Assembly: GCA_944331725.1 (NCBI GenBank)
Contig: CALVJE010000020.1
Span: forward strand, 1 to 13,221
DNA: 13,221 nt
Reading direction: 5' to 3'
DNA from: an uncultured Bacilli bacterium
GTDB taxonomy: Bacteria; Bacillota_I; Bacilli_A; RF39; UBA660
Shown: positions 12,265 through 13,221 of the stretch, in pieces
Numbering within the stretch: the first letter of the stretch is position 1
Layout of the letters: every line of letters begins with the position of its first letter
Translations under genes and position numbers: made by a program
Notes under the pieces: generated by a model
Database searches by the model: none
What the model was told of the DNA's origin: nothing
What the model saw: the letters and a program-made list of their open reading frames with translations, nothing else

Positions 12265-13221
12265 TTAATAATATTTACCATATATTTTTTTAGCTTCTCC
12301 ATCTAAATAAGCTTCTACTTCTTTAGCAGTTTTTAAAGTTAGTACTTTGTTTGCAATTTCCTCTGCTTCCTTACTATCTATCATAGATATTAATTTCTTA
12401 ACTTTTAAAACCATACTAGCATTAACACTAAACTCATGAAGTCCTAAACCAACAAGTAAGATAATTGCCAGTGGATCTGCAGCCATTTCTCCACACATAC
12501 CAACAAACTTATCTTTTTTATCTTTAACTGAATCTATAGTCTTTTTAATAAGTCTAATAACGCCTGGATTATAGAAACTATAAAGATTACTAACAGTTGG
12601 ATTTAATCTATCAACTGCAACTGTATATTGAATTAAATCATTAGTACCTATACTGAAGAAATCCACTTCATCTATTAACATATCAGCCATAATAGCTGTA
12701 CTAGGAACTTCTATCATAATACCTACTTTAATATTTTCATTAAATGGTATATTCTTACTAGCAAGTTCTCTTTTCGCTTCATCTAATATCTCATTAGCTT
12801 TATATACTTCTTCAAGTGATGATATCATCGGATACATTATCATGACATTACCATAATTACTTGCTCTAAGTATTGCTCTTAAACTTACTTTAAAGAACTC
12901 TTTATTATCTAAACAATATCTTATCGCTCTATATCCTAAGAAAGGATTTTGTTCTTCACCAATATCTATATAAGGACATTTCTTATCTCCACCGATATCA
13001 AGAGTTCTAATAATTAATGGTTTACCATTAAGTTTTTCTGCAAATGTTTTATAGACATTAAATAAGTAATCTTCTTCTGGAGCAGTACTTCTATTTAAGA
13101 ATAGAAACTCTGTTCTAAATAGACCTATTCCATCAGAATTTACTTCAAGTAATTTATCAAGTTCTGATAAGTCTCCTGCATTTGCAGTTATTTCTAAGCT
13201 TTTATTATCTTTAGTTAAAGA
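12265..13221 (-). CDS. ptsI: PTS Enzyme I (phosphoenolpyruvate-protein phosphotransferase), C-terminal part
   Basis: The frame is open from the right edge to TAA 12265-12267: 318 codons of the C-terminal PEP-binding TIM barrel; the N-terminal HPr-binding and phospho-histidine domains lie outside the window. Conserved Enzyme I segments in order: SDGIGLFRTEFLFLNRS, IIRTLDIGGDKKCPYIDI, EEQNPFLGYRAIRYCLDN, ILRASNYGNVMIMYPMIS, GIMIEVPSTAIMADMLID, FFSIGTNDLIQYTVAVDRLN, and VGMCGEMAADP with the catalytic Cys at 12493-12495. It transfers phosphate from PEP to HPr and so feeds the EII genes downstream. The end KKIYGKYY is complete. It is the most upstream visible gene of the operon running leftwards; its promoter is not in the window. 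Confidence 0.95.
   Translation of the reverse strand, partial: SLTKDNKSLEITANAGDLSELDKLLEVNSDGIGLFRTEFLFLNRSTAPEEDYLFNVYKTFAEKLNGKPLIIRTLDIGGDKKCPYIDIGEEQNPFLGYRAIRYCLDNKEFFKVSLRAILRASNYGNVMIMYPMISSLEEVYKANEILDEAKRELASKNIPFNENIKVGIMIEVPSTAIMADMLIDEVDFFSIGTNDLIQYTVAVDRLNPTVSNLYSFYNPGVIRLIKKTIDSVKDKKDKFVGMCGEMAADPLAIILLVGLGLHEFSVNASMVLKVKKLISMIDSKEAEEIANKVLTLKTAKEVEAYLDGEAKKIYGKYY

Overview
The window is low-GC (roughly 30 % by eye) DNA from a Bacilli/Mollicutes-like Firmicute, probably a gut lineage of the RF39 or Erysipelotrichales kind; that placement is inferred from style, not from a marker gene. TGA is used as a stop (end of the BRO/DinD-like gene at 1025-1027, end of the 82-residue gene near 3455) and Trp is TGG, so the standard bacterial code applies rather than the mycoplasma code. 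Promoters are near-consensus sigma-A type, with several TTGAxx-N17-TATAAT matches, and terminators are plain hairpin plus T-tract.

Left part (1-3080): a divergent promoter region with an 18-bp palindrome, then a BRO/DinD-type phage-antirepressor-like gene broken by one TAA codon. Next comes a two-gene operon for an M3 oligopeptidase and a small zinc-ribbon RNHCP protein, with its own consensus promoter sitting on the stop codon of the broken gene.

3083-3417 holds no annotated-size gene but is densely organised. A strong plus-strand promoter drives a short terminated RNA. A minus-strand promoter drives a convergent, overlapping mRNA for a 33-residue single-membrane-span peptide with a very strong Shine-Dalgarno sequence. 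Inverted repeats let the 5' end of this mRNA pair with its own 3' end and with its Shine-Dalgarno. This has the architecture of a type I toxin-antitoxin module and is the most interesting find.

Middle part (3455-7505): an unrecognised 82-residue protein, an FkbM-type methyltransferase, an SDR oxidoreductase of the YhdF/YhxC type, a double-SIS sugar-phosphate isomerase/deaminase, and a YkgJ-like cysteine-cluster protein. Convergent pairs are separated by clear, mostly bidirectional terminators.

Right part (7561-13221, all minus strand): a mannose-family PTS. Reading in the direction of transcription the order is ptsI (Enzyme I, 5' end outside the window), a 689-residue protein with ten 21-residue leucine-rich repeats, EIIB, EIIC, EIID, then a terminator and an extended -10 promoter, then EIIA. 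Enzyme I passes phosphate from PEP through HPr (not seen here) to EIIA and EIIB, and EIIC/EIID import and phosphorylate the sugar. The SIS protein on the other strand could act on an amino-sugar phosphate made by this PTS, but the substrate cannot be read from the sequence. The repeat protein between ptsI and the EIIB gene has no evident link to the PTS and is the second notable oddity.
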